In this document: piece after piece, positions 8,885 to 18,289 of the stretch
How positions within the stretch are numbered: the stretch's first letter is position 1
How the letters are laid out: each line of letters begins with the position of its first letter
Source of the DNA: Arthrobacter sp. SLBN-122
Lineage (GTDB): Bacteria; Actinomycetota; Actinomycetes; Actinomycetales; Micrococcaceae
Assembly: GCF_006715165.1 (NCBI RefSeq)
Contig: NZ_VFMS01000001.1
Location: 62,001-126,000 of the forward strand
Reading direction: 5' to 3'
DNA: 64,000 bases
Notes under the pieces: model-generated
The model's database searches: none
The model's input: only the letters and a program-made list of their open reading frames with translations
Told to the model about the DNA's origin: nothing
Program-made: the position numbers and the translations under genes

Positions 8885-11155
8885 CTAACCGCGTTCAAGG
8901 AACGCCTCCTTCTCAGGGTTGAGGTACTTCTCGATGGCATCGGCCAGTTCCGGGCAGCCGGACAGCAAAGGGTCGCCGGCAACGATTGCCTGGGCGTCTT
9001 CCCTGGCCCGGGCAATCACGTCTTCGTGTTCGAGGACCCGCAGCAGTTTCAACGTGGACCGTCCGCCGGATTGGGAAGCGCCCAGGATATCGCCCTCGCG
9101 CCGCAGCTTGAGGTCCTCCTGCGAGAGGACAAACCCGTCAGTGGTGGCCGCGACGGCATCGAGCCGCCGCCGGCTTGGGTGGCCGGGTTCCAGGGCGGTG
9201 ACCAGCAGGCAGGTTCCCGGCAGGCCGCCGCGGCCCACGCGGCCGCGGAGCTGGTGCAGCTGGGAAATACCAAATCTGTCGGCGTCAAGGATGACCATCA
9301 GGGTGGCGTTGTGGACGTCCACCCCCACCTCGATCACGGTGGTGGAGACGAGCAGCTTGATGCGGTTGGCGGTGAAGCCGGCCATGGTCTCCGTCTTCAG
9401 CTCCGGGTCCTGGCGCCCGTGCAGGGGAGCCAGCGGAACCCCGGCCAGCGAGGGCTCGGCGAGCAGATGGTCCACGACGGCGGTGACCGACGCGAGCTCC
9501 CGCGCCTCCTCCCCTTCCACGCCGGAAGGTGCCGCCTCCCCCGGGCTGAAGTCGCCGTCGTCGTCCGTTCCGATCTTGGGACAGACCACGTACACCTGGT
9601 GGCCGGCGTCGATCTCTTCCCTGGCGCGTGCCCAGATCCGGGCCGCCCAGGCGGGATTCTCCGCCAGGCCCACGAGGTGCGTGGTGATCGGGGCGCGCCC
9701 CTTCGGCAGTTCGTCGAGCGTGGAGGTCTCGAGGTCGCCGAACACGGTCATCGCCACGGTACGGGGAATGGGCGTGGCGGTCATGACCAACAGGTGCGGG
9801 GGCTTCCGTGCCTTGGCCCGCAGGGCGTCCCGCTGTTCCACGCCGAAGCGGTGCTGTTCGTCCACCACGATCAGGCCGAGGTCGTAGAAGGAAACATTGT
9901 CGCTGAGCAGGGCATGGGTGCCGATGATGATTCCCGCCGTCCCCGAGGCGGCGTCCAGCATCGCCTGTTTCCGCGCCGCCGTGGGCATGGACCCGGTCAG
10001 GAGGGTGACCTGCACGGAAGGACCATCGGCCCCGGCCAGCCCGCCCAGGAGTCCGTCGCTGGAGAGCACGCCCAGGGTGCGGCGGATGGAGTCGTAGTGC
10101 TGCGCAGCGAGCACTTCGGTGGGCGCCAGGAGCGCAGCCTGCCCGCCGGCGTCGATGACCTGCAGCATGGCCCGCAGCGCCACCACGGTCTTCCCGGAGC
10201 CCACTTCGCCCTGCAGCAGCCGGTTCATGGGGGCAGCTTGCGCCAGTTCCGCCGCGAGGGTGTTGCCGACGGCGGCCTGGCCGGCCGTGAGCGTGAAGGG
10301 CAGGTTTTGGTCGAAGGCAGCCAGGATGCCGTCGCGGACAGGACGCCGGGCGGTGGCTTCCTCGGCGGCGAGCTGGGCCCGCCGCCTGGCCAGCGCGGAT
10401 TGCAGCACCAGGGCTTCCTGGTAACGGAACCGGTCCCGTGCGCGTTTCCAGTCGGCGGCTGTTTCGGGCGCATGGATGAGCCTGTAGGCATCCGCCACGG
10501 GCAGGAAGGCTTCCCTCCCAGCGACTGCAGGCGGCACCGGGTCCGGCAGCGAGCCCAGGTCCGCGGTTTCGAGCAGGGTGTTGATCACCTTCTGGATCCG
10601 CCAGCTGGGCAGCTTTGCCGTGGCCGGATAGACCGGGATGGGCATCGCGGCGATTTTCTCCGGATCACCGCTGCCCTGGACGAACGGGTCATCGTCCAGG
10701 AGCTGGAAGTCCGGGTTGGTGAGGCCCAGCTGGCCCTTGAAGCTGGTGACCTTTCCGGAGAACAGGGCGCGCCGTCCCTGCAGCAGTTCAGCTTTTGCCT
10801 TGTAGCCGTTGAAGAAGCTGATCTTGAGGGTCCCGGGCACTTTGCCGCGATAGTCCGTGCCCCCCACCAGCCGGAGCCCCTGCTGCCCGTCGTCGTCGGA
10901 AACGATGACGTCGGTGATGGTCCCCCGCCGTGCCTGCATGTGCCGGGTGCTGGTGGAAAGCACCCGGGCAATGAGGGTGACCTCCTCATTGAGTGGCAGC
11001 CCGCTGATGGGCGTCAGCTCACCGCGCATGAGGTAACGCCGGGGGAAGTAGTTCAGGAGGCCCTCGACAGTGGTGATGCCGAGGTGTTTCTCGATGACGG
11101 CGGCGGAGCGCTTTCCGATCCGGCGCTCCAGGGCCAGGTCCAGCTCAGCGCTCAT
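8885..11155 (-). CDS. recG: ATP-dependent DNA helicase RecG
   Basis: Superfamily 2 helicase of 756 aa that remodels stalled replication forks and branches Holliday junctions. The N-terminal wedge/OB domain is followed by Walker A GEVGSGKTVVALRAM, Walker B VVDEQHRFGVEQR (DEQH), the TATPIPRT motif and a C-terminal helicase domain with HQLRGRVGRGG. Full length. The start overlaps the DAK2 gene end by 11 nt. Confidence 0.97.
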   Translation of the reverse strand: MSAELDLALERRIGKRSAAVIEKHLGITTVEGLLNYFPRRYLMRGELTPISGLPLNEEVTLIARVLSTSTRHMQARRGTITDVIVSDDDGQQGLRLVGGTDYRGKVPGTLKISFFNGYKAKAELLQGRRALFSGKVTSFKGQLGLTNPDFQLLDDDPFVQGSGDPEKIAAMPIPVYPATAKLPSWRIQKVINTLLETADLGSLPDPVPPAVAGREAFLPVADAYRLIHAPETAADWKRARDRFRYQEALVLQSALARRRAQLAAEEATARRPVRDGILAAFDQNLPFTLTAGQAAVGNTLAAELAQAAPMNRLLQGEVGSGKTVVALRAMLQVIDAGGQAALLAPTEVLAAQHYDSIRRTLGVLSSDGLLGGLAGADGPSVQVTLLTGSMPTAARKQAMLDAASGTAGIIIGTHALLSDNVSFYDLGLIVVDEQHRFGVEQRDALRAKARKPPHLLVMTATPIPRTVAMTVFGDLETSTLDELPKGRAPITTHLVGLAENPAWAARIWARAREEIDAGHQVYVVCPKIGTDDDGDFSPGEAAPSGVEGEEARELASVTAVVDHLLAEPSLAGVPLAPLHGRQDPELKTETMAGFTANRIKLLVSTTVIEVGVDVHNATLMVILDADRFGISQLHQLRGRVGRGGLPGTCLLVTALEPGHPSRRRLDAVAATTDGFVLSQEDLKLRREGDILGASQSGGRSTLKLLRVLEHEDVIARAREDAQAIVAGDPLLSGCPELADAIEKYLNPEKEAFLERG

Positions 11156-12164
11156 GCCCGCCGGTGTTCACCTTTTCCACATCCGGGTCCCGCGGAAGCG
11201 CCAGCTCACTGATGCTGATCTGGGACGGTTCACCCAGGGACCGGATGATCTCCACGGCCGGACCGGGGTCCGGAACGTGCACGTGCACCCGCCACCGGTA
11301 GTTGCCCTCCGGATCCGGACCGCTGCCCACCTGGCTCATGATGACGGACTCGCCGATCTCGTCCAGCCGCTGCCGGAGCGTGGCGGCGTTCAGGGGCGAA
11401 AGGCTGATGGTGCACATGACCTCCACGCCGTCGTCGTCAGGCATGGAGGTATGGATGTGGGGGTCGGAGACGTCATAGCCGTGGAGGCCGTCGAGGAGTT
11501 CACTCTGCAGTTCTTCGCCCAGGACGGCGGAGCGGAGGCAGTCCAGGATCAGCAGCATGCCCACGCCGCCTGCATCCACCACATGGGCGGAATGCAGCGC
11601 ATCGAGCTGTTCCTCGGTGTGGATCACGGCGGCCAGCGCGCCCTCCACCGCCGCGTCCAGGGCGAGGCCCAGCGCATGGTTGCTGTCATCGCCGTCCTGG
11701 GCGGCGTCGACGGCGGCTGCCGCACGGGCCGCCGCTTCCATGACCGACAGCATGGTTCCCGGAACCGGATCGCTGAGTGCGGACCAGGCGCGGATCTGGG
11801 CGCGGTTCAGTGCTGCCGACAGGAGCGTGGACGTCAAGCGGGTATGGCCGGCCAAAGGCTCTGCCGCGGCACAAAGAAACACGGAAAAGAGAGTGCCGGA
11901 GTTTCCCCTTGCTTCCTCCATGGCGGCCTGCCCGGCGGTGGCGAGGACTTCCCCGACGTCGACCGGGGCCGGCTGGCCGTCTGCAAGGACCAGGGAACGG
12001 GCGGCAGCCCGGACGGTGAGATAGAGGTTGGTGCCGGTATCGCCGTCGGCCACCGGAAAGATGTTGATGGCGTTGAGCCGGTCACTGTGGTTTCCCAGGG
12101 CAGTTTCAGCCTTGCCCAGCCACCTCTTCATCGCCAGCGCGTTGGCGGCAACCTTAGTGTGCAA
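11145..12164 (-). CDS. DAK2 (DhaL-like) domain protein, short FakA-like form
   Basis: Protein of 339 aa from TTG 12164, or 328 aa from ATG 12131. The DAK2 phosphotransferase motif is INIFPVADGDTGTN, with conserved ARGNSGT. This is the nucleotide-binding domain of dihydroxyacetone kinase and of FakA, the fatty acid kinase. FakA proteins are about 550 aa; here the C-terminal part is much shorter, ending in a predicted alpha/beta region. Substrate unknown. It sits between thiL and recG, the usual actinobacterial position. The TTG overlaps the thiL stop by 11 nt; neither start has a strong Shine-Dalgarno. Confidence 0.85.
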   Translation of the reverse strand: MHTKVAANALAMKRWLGKAETALGNHSDRLNAINIFPVADGDTGTNLYLTVRAAARSLVLADGQPAPVDVGEVLATAGQAAMEEARGNSGTLFSVFLCAAAEPLAGHTRLTSTLLSAALNRAQIRAWSALSDPVPGTMLSVMEAAARAAAAVDAAQDGDDSNHALGLALDAAVEGALAAVIHTEEQLDALHSAHVVDAGGVGMLLILDCLRSAVLGEELQSELLDGLHGYDVSDPHIHTSMPDDDGVEVMCTISLSPLNAATLRQRLDEIGESVIMSQVGSGPDPEGNYRWRVHVHVPDPGPAVEIIRSLGEPSQISISELALPRDPDVEKVNTGGHER

Positions 12165-13200
12165 AGTGATCCCATCCCCCGTTGTCCGCGGTCCGGCCCG
12201 CTGTCAGGACGCCCGGGCCTTCGTCGGTACCGAGTGCATGTATCGAGCCTATCGCAGTGAATCCGGGTGGCAGCTGAACGGCGGCCGGGAATGTGGCCAG
12301 CAGCCCGTGGTCCTCTCCCCCGCCCAGCACCCAGGCTGCGCCATCCACGCCCAGCCGGGCCGCGGCCGGGGCCAGGAGATCCGCCAGTTGGGTCAGCCCT
12401 GCCGGGTCGAGGGCGACAGCCACCTTGCTGGCGGCGGCCAGGCGCTTGCCGTCCCGCTGCAGTCCGTCCGAAATGTCCAGCATGGCCGTGGCACCTGCCG
12501 CCCGCGCAGCCGGTCCGGCCTGCAGCGGCGGACGCGGACGGCACTGCAGGTCCACGAAGGCGCGCTCCGCCGGGGCGAGCGTATCCAAGGCGATGTCCGA
12601 TTCAAGCAGGGCCAGGCCCGCCGCGGCGTGTCCCACTGTTCCCGCCAGCGCCAGGATGTCCCCCGGCCTGGCGCCGGATCGGAGAACGGGCGGCCCGCCG
12701 TCCAGCGTTCCCAGCACCGCCGCGGTCACCGAAATCTCCCGGCCCCGGCCCAGGTCTCCGCCGGCCACCGAGCAGTGGCTGGCGCCAAGCTCGCGGATCC
12801 CCGCTGTCAGTCCATCCGCCAGGTCCTCCACCCAGGCCACCGGGGTATCAACAGGGAGCGTAAGGCTGACCACCATGGACGTTGCGTGTGCACCCATGGC
12901 GTTGATGTCGCTGAGGTTCTGTGCCGCCGCCTTCCACCCGACGTCGAACCCGGTGGTGCGGTAGCCGTTGGGCCACAGGAGGCGGAAATCCTGGTCCTGG
13001 ACCTGGGTGTCAATGCTGATGACGGTCCTGCCGTCCGGGGCTGCGATGACGGCGGCGTCATCGCCTGGCCCCAGCAGCGTGCTGGTGCTGTGGCCGTCCG
13101 TCATCTGAAGGCGCGGAAAAATCCGGTCAAGCAGCTCGGCTTCGGAAAGGCCGGCGACTGTGGGCTGGCGGTCAACGCGGTTACGGAGGTCTTCAGGCAC
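12154..13200 (-). CDS. thiL: Thiamine-monophosphate kinase
   Basis: ATP-dependent kinase of 348 aa making thiamine diphosphate, last step of the pathway. The AIR-synthase-like fold motifs are GPGDDAAVI (Mg-ATP Asp), DINAMGA, VAGGDLGRG and DISDGL. GTG start at 13200 with minus-strand TAGCGT six nt upstream, so the mRNA is probably leaderless. First gene of thiL-DAK2-recG-rsmD. No TPP riboswitch is seen in the 69-nt gap to the divergent DUF3515 gene. Confidence 0.95.
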   Translation of the reverse strand: MPEDLRNRVDRQPTVAGLSEAELLDRIFPRLQMTDGHSTSTLLGPGDDAAVIAAPDGRTVISIDTQVQDQDFRLLWPNGYRTTGFDVGWKAAAQNLSDINAMGAHATSMVVSLTLPVDTPVAWVEDLADGLTAGIRELGASHCSVAGGDLGRGREISVTAAVLGTLDGGPPVLRSGARPGDILALAGTVGHAAAGLALLESDIALDTLAPAERAFVDLQCRPRPPLQAGPAARAAGATAMLDISDGLQRDGKRLAAASKVAVALDPAGLTQLADLLAPAAARLGVDGAAWVLGGGEDHGLLATFPAAVQLPPGFTAIGSIHALGTDEGPGVLTAGRTADNGGWDHFAH

Positions 13201-13206
13201 GCCACT

Positions 13207-13212
13207 ACGCTA
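13207..13212 (-). promoter_or_regulatory. -10 element for leaderless thiL mRNA
   Basis: TAGCGT ends 6 nt before the GTG of thiL. It diverges from the DUF3515 promoter 45 bp away. Confidence 0.45.
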
Positions 13213-13257
13213 CCGCGCCCGGCCGACATCGTGTCCGGACGGTCGCGACGGCGGCGA

Positions 13258-13263
13258 TAGGCT
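13258..13263 (+). promoter_or_regulatory. -10 element for leaderless DUF3515 mRNA
   Basis: TAGGCT followed by 6 nt and ATG at 13270. The identical hexamer precedes three other genes in this window at the same distance. Confidence 0.5.
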
Positions 13264-13269
13264 GGGATT

Positions 13270-13773
13270 ATGCACCATCCCCAGCTGCCCCTGTCCGCCC
13301 GTGCCGCCAGGATGGCGCTGGCTGGGGGAATCGCCGCCCTTTTCCTGACCGCCTGCTCGCCTGCCGTGGACGTCACCGCGGCCAAGGACGCCGCCAATCC
13401 GTTGTGCGCACCGATGATGGTGGCATTGCCGGACGTCATTGGGGATTCGAAACTGCGGAAGACCAACAGCCAGGCCACTGCTGCGTGGGGCGACCCATCG
13501 CTGGTCATCCTCCGCTGCGGTGTCAACGTGCCGGGACCCACGACGGACCGCTGCGTCACCGTCAACGGCGTCGACTGGGTCATCAAGGAAGGCGACCCCG
13601 TGTGGACGCTGACCACCTACGGGCGCGAACCTGCCACGGAGATCCTGATGGACCCGGACAAGATCAGCTCCGCCACAGTCCTCGCAGACCTGTCAGCAGC
13701 GGCGGAAAAGGTGCCGTCCGAACGGAACTGCGTGGGCCAGGAAGACCTGCAGAACCTGCCGAAGAGCCAGTAG
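13270..13773 (+). CDS. DUF3515-family lipoprotein
   Basis: Protein of 167 aa with a lipoprotein signal peptide: Arg-containing n-region, hydrophobic stretch and lipobox LTAC with the lipidated Cys at ~29. The mature part carries three further cysteines (NPLCAPM, LRCGV, DRCVTV) plus one near the end (RNCVGQ), typical of DUF3515. Function unknown. It lies between thiL and ddl, a conserved actinobacterial placement that suggests an envelope role, but this is inference. Confidence 0.85.
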   Translation: MHHPQLPLSARAARMALAGGIAALFLTACSPAVDVTAAKDAANPLCAPMMVALPDVIGDSKLRKTNSQATAAWGDPSLVILRCGVNVPGPTTDRCVTVNGVDWVIKEGDPVWTLTTYGREPATEILMDPDKISSATVLADLSAAAEKVPSERNCVGQEDLQNLPKSQ

Positions 13774-13827
13774 GCTCCAGCGGATCCTGCAGACCGTGGG
13801 CCCCACCCCGCCAGGGAGCCGGTGGCC

Positions 13828-14976
13828 TCAGCGCAGGCCGGTCCTGCGGTTAAGGGCCAAGTGGATGAGTTCATCGATCAGGTCGGCATAGCCCAGTCCG
13901 GATGCTGCCCACATTTGCGGGTACATGCTCTTGGGCGTGAAGCCGGGCATCGTGTTGATCTCGTTGATGATCAGTTCGCCCTCGGGCGTGTAGAAGAAGT
14001 CAACGCGGCTCAGGCCCTCGGCTCCCACCGCGTCAAAGGCGGCGGCAGCGAGTTCACGGACCCGGGCAATAGCCTCTGCCGGGATCTCTGCCGGGCAGCT
14101 CAGGGAGGCGGCATCATCCTCGACGTACTTGGCGTTGAAGTCGTAGAACTCGTGGGTTCCGCCGGCTACGGAGATTTCCCCGGGCATTGAGGTCCGCGGC
14201 GCATCGGTGCCTCTGCCTTCCAGGACTGCGCATTCGATTTCGCGGCCGACGATTCCGGCTTCAATCACCAGCTTCAGGTCATGGCGGCGAGCTTCTTCGA
14301 TGGCGGCGTCCAGGTCCTCCAGGGAATCAACCTTGGAGATACCCATCGACGAGCCTGCACGGGCCGGCTTGACGAAGACGGGGAACCCCAGGCGGTCCAC
14401 CTGTTTCCGGACAGATTCGGGGTCCCTGCGCCACTGCCTGTCGGTGACGGCCACGTAGGGTCCCACGCGGAGCCCGGCGGCTTCGAATACCACCTTCATG
14501 TAGTGCTTGTCCATGCCGACGGCGGATGCAAGCACTCCGGCGCCGACGTAGCGCGTGTCCGAAAGTTCGAGGAGGCCCTGGATGGTGCCGTCCTCGCCGA
14601 AGGGTCCGTGCAGCAGCGGAAAGACGACGTCGACGGCGCCCAGTTCCTGGGGTACTTCATTGGGTGCGGCCACGATCAGCTGGTGTTCGCCGCCGATCTC
14701 GGCCAGGGTGACTGTCTGCGGCGAGGGCACGACTTCAGGGAGCGATGATGCCGCGAGGGACCACTGTGCGGTGTCGGCCGGGGCGAGAACCCACTGGCCG
14801 GTCTTGGCGATCCCGATGGGGATCACCTCGTACTTGTCCTTGTTGATCGCGCCCAGCACGCCTGCTGCGGTGACGCAGCTGACGGCGTGCTCGCTGGAGC
14901 GGCCGCCGAAAAGCACTGCTACCCGCGGTTTCCTGGCGTTGGCCGTTTCAGCTGTGGTGGGTGTGTCGTGGGACAT
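13828..14976 (-). CDS. ddl: D-alanine--D-alanine ligase
   Basis: ATP-grasp ligase of 382 aa that makes the D-Ala-D-Ala dipeptide for peptidoglycan. Motifs: VLFGGRSSEHAVSC at the N-terminus, LHGPFGEDGTIQG, FVKPARAGSSMGI, and the metal site IINEINTMPGFT. It starts 2 nt after the gpsA stop. The murA-plsC-gpsA-ddl run supplies cell-wall and phospholipid precursors. Confidence 0.97.
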   Translation of the reverse strand: MSHDTPTTAETANARKPRVAVLFGGRSSEHAVSCVTAAGVLGAINKDKYEVIPIGIAKTGQWVLAPADTAQWSLAASSLPEVVPSPQTVTLAEIGGEHQLIVAAPNEVPQELGAVDVVFPLLHGPFGEDGTIQGLLELSDTRYVGAGVLASAVGMDKHYMKVVFEAAGLRVGPYVAVTDRQWRRDPESVRKQVDRLGFPVFVKPARAGSSMGISKVDSLEDLDAAIEEARRHDLKLVIEAGIVGREIECAVLEGRGTDAPRTSMPGEISVAGGTHEFYDFNAKYVEDDAASLSCPAEIPAEAIARVRELAAAAFDAVGAEGLSRVDFFYTPEGELIINEINTMPGFTPKSMYPQMWAASGLGYADLIDELIHLALNRRTGLR

Positions 14977-14978
14977 GG

Positions 14979-16028
14979 TCAGTAATCGCCTTCAGGTTTC
15001 AATTCCCGGGACAGCAGAACAGGCCCCAGTTGGTCAACGGACAGCTTGCCTGCCAGTACCGCGACGACGGCGGCAGTGATGGGCATTTCGACGCCGAGCT
15101 TGCCGGCGAGTTCATGGACGGCCTGGCCGGATTTGATGCCTTCGGCGGTCTGGGTCATCTTTCGGCCCACCTCCTCCAGGGTCAGGCCCTGGCCCAGCAG
15201 CCTCCCGGCCGTGTGGTTCCGGGACAGCGCGGACGAGCAGGTTGCCACGAGGTCGCCCAGCCCGGCGAGGCCGGCCATGGTCTTGGCTTCGCCGCCCAGT
15301 GCCAGGGCGAGGCGGGACGTTTCGGCGAGTCCGCGGGTAATCACCGATGCCTTGGTGTTGTCCCCCATCTGCTTGCCCTCACAGATGCCCACTGCCAGCG
15401 CGATCACGTTCTTGACGATGCCGCCGATTTCGACGCCGACCACATCGGACGTGGTGTAGGGCCGGAAGTAGGGAGCGGTGCAGGTCCTTGCGAGCCAGCC
15501 GGCAGTGGCGGAGTCCGTACACGCCACCACCGATGCCGTGGGTTCCTGCCGTGCGATTTCCATGGCGAGGTTGGGTCCGGAGACAACCGCAATGCGTTCC
15601 AGCGGCAGGTCCAGCTCCTGCCCAATGACTTCGCTCATCCGGGCATCCGTGCCCAGTTCCAGGCCCTTCATCAGGGAGACTACAACAGCTCCGGGTGCAA
15701 TCATGTCCTTCCATTCCCGCAGCTGCGGACGGAGGGACTGGGCCGGAACAGCCACGACCACGAGCTCGGCGCCTGCCAGGACCGCGCGGACGTCCGTGGA
15801 CGCAGTGATGCTTTCCGGCAGGACAATGTCCTTGAGGTAGTCGCTGTTGCGGTGGCTGCTGTTGATCTCCTCCACCACTTCAGCGCGCCTGCCCCACAGC
15901 CTGATGGCACGCGGCGCGCCGGTGGCAAGGGCGGCGTCGGCCAGGACCTTCGCAAAGGTCGTCCCCCACGACCCCGCTCCCAGGACGGCAACGGTGCGGG
16001 CCGCCCCCGGCCTCGCGTCAGCGGTCAC
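14979..16028 (-). CDS. gpsA: Glycerol-3-phosphate dehydrogenase [NAD(P)+]
   Basis: Enzyme of 349 aa that reduces dihydroxyacetone phosphate to sn-glycerol-3-phosphate for phospholipids. The Rossmann loop is VLGAGSWGTTFAKV; SGPNLAMEIA and the C-terminal AGLGDLVATC stretch are conserved. GTG start at 16028 overlaps the plsC stop (GTGA), coupling it to the acyltransferase that works later in the same lipid pathway. Confidence 0.97.
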   Translation of the reverse strand: MTADARPGAARTVAVLGAGSWGTTFAKVLADAALATGAPRAIRLWGRRAEVVEEINSSHRNSDYLKDIVLPESITASTDVRAVLAGAELVVVAVPAQSLRPQLREWKDMIAPGAVVVSLMKGLELGTDARMSEVIGQELDLPLERIAVVSGPNLAMEIARQEPTASVVACTDSATAGWLARTCTAPYFRPYTTSDVVGVEIGGIVKNVIALAVGICEGKQMGDNTKASVITRGLAETSRLALALGGEAKTMAGLAGLGDLVATCSSALSRNHTAGRLLGQGLTLEEVGRKMTQTAEGIKSGQAVHELAGKLGVEMPITAAVVAVLAGKLSVDQLGPVLLSRELKPEGDY

Positions 16029-16795
16029 GGAGCTTCCGTTCCGGATCCCGGCTGCCGTCCGCGTTCAACGAACCGTCCATGATTGGTTTGGTTATGCGCT
16101 GCAGGGTCCCAGCGTTCGGCGGGAGGCTGCTCACCGCGAAGGCCGGCAAGGAGACCGGTGATGGCGTCCATGATCACATTCGTCGCTTCGGTCAGCGTTG
16201 CCCGGTCCAGCGGCCGCCCGGCGAAGGCGCTGAGGTCCACCGGATCCCCCACGAGCACGTGCGAGGTCTTCCGGGGAAACACGTGGAACCGTTTGGCGTA
16301 ACGAGGGAAGACTTCGTGCGCTCCCCAATGGGCCATCGGGACCACCGGGATACCACTCTCCAGCGCCATCCGGGCCGCGCCGGTGTGGCCCTTCATGGGC
16401 CACAGGTCCGGGTCCCGTGTCAGCGTTCCCTCGGGATAAATGATGATGGCGCCGCCTTCGTCCACGACTTCCTTGGCGACCTGCAGTGAACGGTTGGCGC
16501 CCGCCGTCGAACGTTCCACCGGAATCTGCTTGGTGTTGCGCAGCACCGAGCGAAGGACCGGGACCTTGAACAGGCTGCCCTTGGCCAGAAACCGCGGCAT
16601 GCGCTGCTGGTTGTAGAGCATGTGCCCGATCACCAGCGGGTCGATCTCGGTGCAGTGGTTCGGCGCAGCGATAAAGCCGCCGGCCGGGAGCTTCTCCAGG
16701 CCTTCCCACTTCTTGTTCATCAGCAGGTTCATCACCGGCCGGACGATCCCGGCGACGATGGCAAAAGTAACCCTGCTCTTGGCCGATTCCTTCAC
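16025..16795 (-). CDS. plsC: 1-acyl-sn-glycerol-3-phosphate acyltransferase
   Basis: Membrane-associated acyltransferase of about 256 aa making phosphatidic acid. Acyltransferase block I is APNHCTEIDPL (NHxxxxD) and block III is IIYPEGTLTRD. GTG at 16795 starts 11 nt after the murA stop. An ATG at 16837 would add 14 residues (MPTSTSPPRSSAGT) and overlap murA by 32 nt; I judge that less likely. Operon murA-plsC-gpsA-ddl. Confidence 0.9.
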   Translation of the reverse strand: MKESAKSRVTFAIVAGIVRPVMNLLMNKKWEGLEKLPAGGFIAAPNHCTEIDPLVIGHMLYNQQRMPRFLAKGSLFKVPVLRSVLRNTKQIPVERSTAGANRSLQVAKEVVDEGGAIIIYPEGTLTRDPDLWPMKGHTGAARMALESGIPVVPMAHWGAHEVFPRYAKRFHVFPRKTSHVLVGDPVDLSAFAGRPLDRATLTEATNVIMDAITGLLAGLRGEQPPAERWDPAAHNQTNHGRFVERGRQPGSGTEAP

Positions 16796-16805
16796 GGTCC
16801 CCGCG

Positions 16806-18131
16806 CTACTTCGTGGTGGTGATGTCGAAGTCGGCACCGAGGCCGGCGAGCTTTTCCGTGAACCGCTCGTACCCCCGGTTGATGATGTCGATGCCGGTCA
16901 CCCGCGAGGTTCCCGCGGCGGCCAGGGCGGCAATCAGGTGGCTGAATCCGCCGCGGAGGTCCGGAACGTCGATGTCGGTTCCCTTGAGCTGGGTGGGGCC
17001 GGAGATCACTGCGGAGTGCAGGAAGTTGCGCTGGCCGAAGCGGCAGGGCACGCTGCCCAGGCACTCGCGGTGCACCTGGATGCTGGCGCCCATGCGGATG
17101 AGCGCGTCGGTGAAGCCGAAGCGGTTTTCGTAGACCGTTTCGTGGACGATCGATACGCCTTCGGCCTGGGTCAGCGCCACAACGAGTGGCTGCTGCCAGT
17201 CAGTCATGAAGCCGGGGTGGACGTCCGTCTCCAGGACCAGCGGGTTCAGCTTTCCGCCCTTGTGGTAGAACCGGATGCCGTCCTCGCCGATGTCCATTCC
17301 GCCGCCCACCTTGCGGTAGGTGTTCAGGAACGTCATCATGTCGCGCTGCGAGGCGCCTTCAACGAAGATGTCGCCACGGGTCACAAGTGCGGCCGAAGCC
17401 CAGGACGCCGATTCGTTGCGGTCCGACAGCGCACGGTGGTTATAGCCGCCGAGGTCGCGGACGCCCTCGATCCGGATGGTGCGGTCCGTCTGCACGCTGA
17501 TGATGGCACCCATCTTCTGCAGCACGGCGATGAGGTCGATGATTTCCGGCTCCGTGGCGGCACCCGAAAGCTCGGTGATGCCTTCGGCGCGGGTGGCGCT
17601 CAGCAGGACCTGCTCGGTGGCACCCACGGACGGGTACGGCAGCGAGATCTTGGCCCCGTGCAGGCCCTTGGGGGCCGAGATGTGGATGCCGCCGGGGCGC
17701 TTCTCCACGACGGCGCCGAACTGGCGCAGCACATCGAGGTGGTAGTCGATGGGACGGTCGCCGATCTTGCAGCCGCCCAGGTCGGGAATAAAGGCTTCAC
17801 CGATCGCGTGGATCAACGGCCCGCACAGCAGGATGGGAATCCGGGAGTCCCCGGCATGGGCATCGATCGCGGTGCTCGGAGCTGTCTTTGCAGCCTTGGG
17901 ATCCAGGGTGAGATCGCCGTTGACGGGGTCTTTCTCCACGGTCACGCCATGCAGTTGCAGCAGGGAGGTGACAACCTCCACGTCCTTGATCTCCGGCACG
18001 TTCCGCAACACCGAGGGTTCGTTGCCCAGCAACGCCGCCACCATGGCCTTGGGAACAAGATTCTTTGCCCCGCGGACGCTGACGCGGCCAGTAAGCGGGA
18101 CACCGCCGCGGATTGTCAGAACACTACTCAT
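16806..18131 (-). CDS. murA: UDP-N-acetylglucosamine 1-carboxyvinyltransferase
   Basis: First committed enzyme of peptidoglycan synthesis, 441 aa, transferring enolpyruvate to UDP-GlcNAc. The N-terminal RGAKNLVPKAM region binds substrate. The catalytic cysteine is present in LGGCKIGDRPIDYH, so fosfomycin sensitivity would be expected from this residue; some actinobacteria carry Asp instead. The start is preceded by GAGGA at 9 nt. A candidate -10, TATGCT, lies on the minus strand at about 18186-18191. Confidence 0.97.
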   Translation of the reverse strand: MSSVLTIRGGVPLTGRVSVRGAKNLVPKAMVAALLGNEPSVLRNVPEIKDVEVVTSLLQLHGVTVEKDPVNGDLTLDPKAAKTAPSTAIDAHAGDSRIPILLCGPLIHAIGEAFIPDLGGCKIGDRPIDYHLDVLRQFGAVVEKRPGGIHISAPKGLHGAKISLPYPSVGATEQVLLSATRAEGITELSGAATEPEIIDLIAVLQKMGAIISVQTDRTIRIEGVRDLGGYNHRALSDRNESASWASAALVTRGDIFVEGASQRDMMTFLNTYRKVGGGMDIGEDGIRFYHKGGKLNPLVLETDVHPGFMTDWQQPLVVALTQAEGVSIVHETVYENRFGFTDALIRMGASIQVHRECLGSVPCRFGQRNFLHSAVISGPTQLKGTDIDVPDLRGGFSHLIAALAAAGTSRVTGIDIINRGYERFTEKLAGLGADFDITTTK

Positions 18132-18235
18132 ATACCGGTTTCCTCACGATCACTAGCCCCCAAAACCTTGCAAAGGCTCCAACCAAGCATAGGAGGTCGC
18201 GTTACCGAACCGAAATAAGGGGGCACCGGCGGCGG

Positions 18236-18269
18236 GGCGTGGCGGGAGCTGCGCCGGCCCCGCCACGCC
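18236..18269 (-). terminator. Terminator hairpin downstream of leuCD
   Basis: GC-rich stem of 11 bp (GGCGTGGCGGG with CCCGCCACGCC) beginning about 20 nt past the leuD stop, in the gap before the murA promoter. No long T tract is seen. Confidence 0.55.
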
Positions 18270-18289
18270 GCCGGGGCGGTGGTACAGGG

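Noticed and set aside
8882..11212. A 776-codon open frame opposite recG
   Set aside because: It is fully antisense to an intact recG with all helicase motifs; long antisense frames are expected at high GC. Low-complexity composition.
13201..13269. TPP riboswitch for thiL
   Set aside because: The 69-nt divergent gap holds only two leaderless promoters; no THI-box sequence is visible.
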